64,000 bases of DNA from Cognataquiflexum gelatinilyticum (GTDB lineage Bacteria; Bacteroidota; Bacteroidia; Cytophagales; Cyclobacteriaceae), in NCBI RefSeq assembly GCF_024813435.1, contig NZ_JANAEZ010000001.1:1-64000 (forward strand), written 5' to 3'. Both the position numbers and the translations under genes were made by a program. Shown here one piece after another: positions 60,775-64,000 of the stretch (within the stretch, counting starts at the first letter, position 1; each line of letters begins with the position of its first letter). Below the pieces are notes generated by a model. The model was not told where the DNA came from and searched no databases. It saw only the letters and a list, made by a program, of their open reading frames with translations.

Positions 60775-62118
60775 ATGAAATTGATAAAAAACACCCTTTT
60801 CCTTCTTATGATGTCTCTATTCCTTACCGATATGATTATCGCCCAAACTGTCGATACCTTCATTGACAAGATTTATCCAGAGCTAGACGGATTATACAAA
60901 CACCTGCACCAAAACCCTGAGCTTTCACTGCAGGAAAAGGAAACTTCGGCAAGAGTAGCCAAAGAACTGAAGGCCCTAGGCTACACCGTTACAGAAAACA
61001 TTGGCGGATATGGGGTTATAGGTGTTTTTGAAAACGGTCCAGGACCTGTTTTACTGATCCGCTCTGATATGGATGCCTTGCCTATGGAGGAAAAAACAGG
61101 TCTGCCATATGCTTCCACTAAAAAAGGAATTTCCAATGATGGCAAGGAAACTTTCATCACGCATTCCTGTGGTCACGACATCCATATGACGGTTTTTATT
61201 GGGACTGCCAAGATGATGATGGAATATAAAAACTCTTGGAGAGGAACTTTGCTAATGGTGGGTCAGCCCGCTGAGGAAAATGGCATGGGGGCTTGGAACA
61301 TGATGAATGATGGTTTGTACAAGCGGTTTCCCCATCCGGATTATGCCATTGCACTCCATGATGATCCATTTCTTCCCGCAGGAATGTTGGGTTACAAGGA
61401 AGGTGCTTTGATGGCAGGCGTCGATATGATGAATGTGACGGTCAATGGTGTCGGTGCACATGGTGCTGCGCCGCATACCGGAATTGATCCGATTGTATTG
61501 AGTGCGCAGATGATTCAGGCTTATCAGACAATAGTGAGTCGGAGAATTGCCCCAATGGAACCTGCAGTCGTCACTGTGGGATCGATTCACGGCGGTACAG
61601 TGCACAATATCATTCCCGATCAGGTGGTCATGCAACTGACTTTGAGGTCATATTCGATGGATGTGCGGGAAGAGATGATTTCCAGTGTCAAAAGAATTTC
61701 AGAAAACCTTGCCATAGCAGCGGGAGTTCCGGAAAACAAAATGCCGACTTATTGGATCAGGGAACCGCATACACCGGCCTTACTCAATGATTCCAAACTG
61801 ACCAAACAAATGGTGGAAGTGTTCAAAAAGAATATCGGGGAAGATAAAGTCGTAGAAGTAAAAGCACAAATGATCGGTGAAGACTTCAGCAGGTTTGGGA
61901 TGCAGGAAAGGAACATTCCAATCACCATGTTTTACCTTGGAGCAAGTGATCCAAAATTTTTAGAGGAAGCAAGAGAAAAGGGATTGGAAATTCCTGGATT
62001 ACACAGCCCCTTCTTTGCACCATTACCCGAACCCACCATCAAGACAGGCATAAAAGCCATGAGTCTGTTTGCGATGGATATTTTGAAAAACCAGGAAGTG
62101 ATGATGGAAAAAAAGTAA
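60775..62118 (+). CDS. Secreted M20 family metallopeptidase/amidohydrolase
   Basis: 447 residues from ATG 60775 with a signal peptide ending MIIAQ. Di-metal ligands: IRSDMDALPMEE (Asp), SCGHDIHM (His and Asp) and GQPAEENGMGAW (Glu-Glu). The dimerisation domain contains GVGAHGAAPHTGIDP. This is the HipO/AbgB-like amidohydrolase group that removes acyl groups from amino acids or small peptides. Export is unusual but common for the group in Bacteroidota. A plus-strand terminator lies ~170 bp downstream. Confidence 0.9.
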   Translation: MKLIKNTLFLLMMSLFLTDMIIAQTVDTFIDKIYPELDGLYKHLHQNPELSLQEKETSARVAKELKALGYTVTENIGGYGVIGVFENGPGPVLLIRSDMDALPMEEKTGLPYASTKKGISNDGKETFITHSCGHDIHMTVFIGTAKMMMEYKNSWRGTLLMVGQPAEENGMGAWNMMNDGLYKRFPHPDYAIALHDDPFLPAGMLGYKEGALMAGVDMMNVTVNGVGAHGAAPHTGIDPIVLSAQMIQAYQTIVSRRIAPMEPAVVTVGSIHGGTVHNIIPDQVVMQLTLRSYSMDVREEMISSVKRISENLAIAAGVPENKMPTYWIREPHTPALLNDSKLTKQMVEVFKKNIGEDKVVEVKAQMIGEDFSRFGMQERNIPITMFYLGASDPKFLEEAREKGLEIPGLHSPFFAPLPEPTIKTGIKAMSLFAMDILKNQEVMMEKK

Positions 62119-62287
62119 CATGGTCAAGGTTTGTTTTTTTGAAGACACAAAACATGGCGTAAAAGAAGCCTAATAGAAATAATTTAACATACTGCAAGGA
62201 TATGTTCACAATGGCTTAACCAAGTTGAAATTTTGATGGTATACTTTTGTGGCAGTAAGTTTTCTTCATAGGTATTGATGATATTTT

Positions 62288-62315
62288 AAACGGAACGGCC
62301 CTGCTGTTCCGTTTT
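62288..62315 (+). terminator. Hairpin terminator downstream of the M20 gene
   Basis: AAACGGAAC (62288-62296) pairs with GTTCCGTTT (62306-62314), loop of 9, then T-rich sequence. It lies between the convergent M20 and GT2 genes, and the T-run orientation favours the plus strand. Confidence 0.7.
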
Positions 62316-62316
62316 C

Positions 62317-63003
62317 TTATTTCAATAACCGGGAATACAAAACCTTGAGTTTTGAAGGTGGATGGTTTAGAAAAAAAAGACCAAATACAATCAGATTTGC
62401 CACCTGAACCCTGAACCAAGAATTTTTTTCATACTTACGGGCGGAGACCAAAATCCTTTTTTGAATTACTTTAAAGTTGTACTTTTTCTTAATCCTCCTG
62501 ACCAGTTCAAAATCCTCCATCAGGCAGTATGTCTCATCAAATCCCCCCAATTCCCAAAAAACATCCATTCGGATAAAGAGGGTCTGATCGCCTCCTCCGG
62601 AAAGCAATCCGTTGAATTGCGTAAACCATGCATTGACCTTTAGTAATTTCATAGTTGAATCAAAATCATAGGCAAAACAGCCCACCGGAAAACCTTCTTC
62701 CAAACACGCTCTGATTTCATTCATAAATGTCGGCAAGATCCTTACATCGGCATGGACAAAATATAATACATCCCCTTTCGCGACTTTAGCACCCAAATTC
62801 ATCTGAGATGCCCTGCCTCTGATCGGACTTTCCAAAAATCTGAAACCGGCCTTTTCTACAACTTCTTTGGACCTGTCTGTACTCCCACCGTCCACTACTA
62901 TCACTTCCAGTAACCCTGAATTTATATCCTTGGGAAACAAAAGCAGCAATTCTTTGAGGTTCTTCTCTTCATTTATTACCGGAATAATGACACTTAATTT
63001 CAT
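62317..63003 (-). CDS. TIGR04283-type family 2 glycosyltransferase (arsenosugar cluster)
   Basis: 228 residues. GT2 fold: SVIIPVINEEKNLKELL at the N-terminus, VVDGGSTDRS and FVHADVRILP (DxD-like acceptor for the metal), and a late GGFDETYCLMEDFELVRRIK. RGRASQMNLGAKVAKGDVLYF is the TIGR04283 signature. This family often accompanies a radical-SAM ArsS and a DUF2064 transferase in arsenosugar-type gene groups. It lies 7 bp after the DUF6134-like gene. Confidence 0.85.
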   Translation of the reverse strand: MKLSVIIPVINEEKNLKELLLLFPKDINSGLLEVIVVDGGSTDRSKEVVEKAGFRFLESPIRGRASQMNLGAKVAKGDVLYFVHADVRILPTFMNEIRACLEEGFPVGCFAYDFDSTMKLLKVNAWFTQFNGLLSGGGDQTLFIRMDVFWELGGFDETYCLMEDFELVRRIKKKYNFKVIQKRILVSARKYEKNSWFRVQVANLIVFGLFFLNHPPSKLKVLYSRLLK

Positions 63004-63010
63004 GGGAACA

Positions 63011-63604
63011 TCAAGGGTCTTTCCTCTTTACGACAAAGTTTTTGATCGGGAATTCCATCACTGCTTTGTCTAATTTTCCATTGATGTAGTAAAACCTGTT
63101 TTTGTTTCCATTGACATTGACTTCGTAATGGTCCTTGTGTTTGGTCACAGGGCAAACCAATCCATATCCTTCAGCAAAAAACTCTTTTACATTTTTGGGT
63201 TCTTCGAAATAAAAGGAAGCGGAACTGAAAAAAACCTTTTTCCTAACCTCAGTATCCAACTCGTATTTGTAATTGCGTGAATTCACTTTATAATGGTCAT
63301 TGATCCAGGTGATGAGTGAGCGGAAGTTTCCTTTGTTTGTCTTGGAATTGACTTCACTTTTGACAAAATGATTGCCTTTAAAAACCGATAGGGTATGGTA
63401 ATCGAGTTCGATTTTTCCAAAAAACCAAAATCCGACCTTACTTCTGATGTCAATTTGGGAATCTTCACCGGTAACTTTTTTTGAAGCAGTCATCTCACCG
63501 ATTGATATTCCCGCTATGGATATGTCGTATTTTTGGACATTCTGGGCAAAAAGTCCCACCGGGAGAAAAAACAGGATCAGGAATAATCTAGTGATGGATT
63601 TCAT
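63011..63604 (-). CDS. DUF6134-like secreted protein
   Basis: From MKSITRLFLILFFLP the protein has 197 residues and a signal peptide ending LFAQ; the open frame extends further upstream but would bury the signal. QKYDISIAGISIGEMTASK, then many beta strands (FGKIELDYHT, NHFVKSEVNSKTN), resembles the DUF6134 family from memory. Periplasmic or outer-membrane lipocalin-like role is possible. It lies between the two glycosyltransferase genes, with 58 bp to the DUF2064 gene and 7 bp to the GT2 gene. Confidence 0.65.
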   Translation of the reverse strand: MKSITRLFLILFFLPVGLFAQNVQKYDISIAGISIGEMTASKKVTGEDSQIDIRSKVGFWFFGKIELDYHTLSVFKGNHFVKSEVNSKTNKGNFRSLITWINDHYKVNSRNYKYELDTEVRKKVFFSSASFYFEEPKNVKEFFAEGYGLVCPVTKHKDHYEVNVNGNKNRFYYINGKLDKAVMEFPIKNFVVKRKDP

Positions 63605-63662
63605 GAATTGATTGGTTCTGGCAACGCCAAATTCCAAAATTAAAATGACAACTTGAAATGAT

Positions 63663-64000
63663 TTATTTGGGGAATATTGCAATCAGGTCCTCCTCGGTAT
63701 CTATATCGCGCAATGTTTTCAATAAATCAAAGCTGATTTGTCGGCTAATTAGTATTTCCTTGGTCTTGGCAGTTACTTCAGAAGAGCTCCAAGGGATATT
63801 CTGAAAAAGGCATTCATTGAATCTGCGCATTCCGAGTAAATAATACCCCCCATCTAAAGCTGGTCCGATACAAACTTCATTTTTTTCCAAAGAGCGAAAT
63901 GCGGCATCAATGTCGCTGCTCTGGATTTCCGGACAATCTGTTCCGATAATGACTACTTTTTTGTACCCTTCTTGAAAAAGTTTCCGAAAAGCGTTTGACA
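63663..64000 (-). CDS. TIGR04282/DUF2064-type glycosyltransferase, partial
   Basis: The frame is open to the window end, so the start lies outside. Reading back from the edge it gives SNAFRKLFQEGYKKVVIIGT, DCPEIQSSDIDAAF, then CIGPALDGGYYLLGM. GTDCPE and the GPALDGGYYL loop are DUF2064 (TIGR04282) signatures. These act in arsenosugar-type gene groups alongside TIGR04283 transferases, here one gene away. Only the C-terminal ~112 residues are visible. Confidence 0.85.
   Translation of the reverse strand, partial: SNAFRKLFQEGYKKVVIIGTDCPEIQSSDIDAAFRSLEKNEVCIGPALDGGYYLLGMRRFNECLFQNIPWSSSEVTAKTKEILISRQISFDLLKTLRDIDTEEDLIAIFPK

Noticed and set aside
62235..62315. A short RNA gene: TACTTTTG -7-like element followed by a terminator hairpin
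   Set aside because: No -33 box at proper distance, and the terminator is explained by the upstream M20 gene.

Overview
The window reads as a chromosomal segment of a Bacteroidota bacterium, most likely order Cytophagales (Cyclobacteriaceae/Algoriphagus-like). The evidence is a type IX secretion C-terminal sorting domain, a short RpoD-type sigma factor, bacillithiol deacetylase BshB1, DUF349/YqgE/START-like housekeeping genes typical of the phylum, scarce Shine-Dalgarno sites, and moderate-to-low GC. The assignment is inference from gene content, not from a marker-gene comparison.

Left part (1-20 kb), mixed accessory and metabolic genes: an XdhC/MocA-type molybdoenzyme maturation pair; a cold-shock-domain protein; a large type IX-secreted protein built from 1047-bp tandem repeats with a lipoprotein behind it; an amidohydrolase; a CFA-like methyltransferase; a DUF922-type metalloprotease; a beta-lactamase-fold serine hydrolase; a small AT-rich membrane-protein gene followed by an attC-like imperfect inverted repeat; a GAF protein; an M1 peptidase; a large BNR-repeat protein; a TauE/SafE exporter; a GreB-like factor; and a decayed second TauE/SafE fragment.

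20.0-29.9 kb is one tight five-gene minus-strand operon for beta-glucan use. It encodes a ~1150-residue glycoside phosphorylase, a GH3 beta-glucosidase, a GH17 lipoprotein, a GPH/MFS transporter fused to a cytoplasmic GH17 domain, and a free cytoplasmic GH17. No SusC/SusD pair is present. The gene set suggests import of beta-1,3-gluco-oligosaccharides and their breakdown by phosphorolysis and hydrolysis in the cytoplasm. A SLC13-type carboxylate transporter follows, then an orphan contractile-injection-system trio (sheath plus two tube-type proteins).

34.4-51.3 kb is mostly conserved housekeeping: tRNA-Thr, DUF349, YqgE, pdxH, bshB1, an M23/LysM peptidase, trxB, rpoD, pnp, rpsO, an LptF/G permease, a START-like protein, tRNA-Met and the thrS-infC-rpmI-rplT translation operon. 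Between the START-like gene and rplT lies the most unusual structure seen: a tRNA-Met gene followed by tandem units of GIY-YIG gene + tRNA-Met 3'-half + terminator. The damaged tRNA copies all carry the same 14-bp GC palindrome just after the anticodon. An assembly gap sits in the first unit. A hairpin just upstream of thrS has a loop resembling the anticodon loop of this window's own tRNA-Thr.

The right end (51.4-64 kb) has a DUF5686-type outer-membrane protein, L-2-hydroxyglutarate oxidase, a deacetylase/serine-hydrolase fusion, a YtcJ-type amidohydrolase, a YheT-type hydrolase, an M20 peptidase, and part of an arsenosugar-type glycosyltransferase cluster that runs off the window edge.
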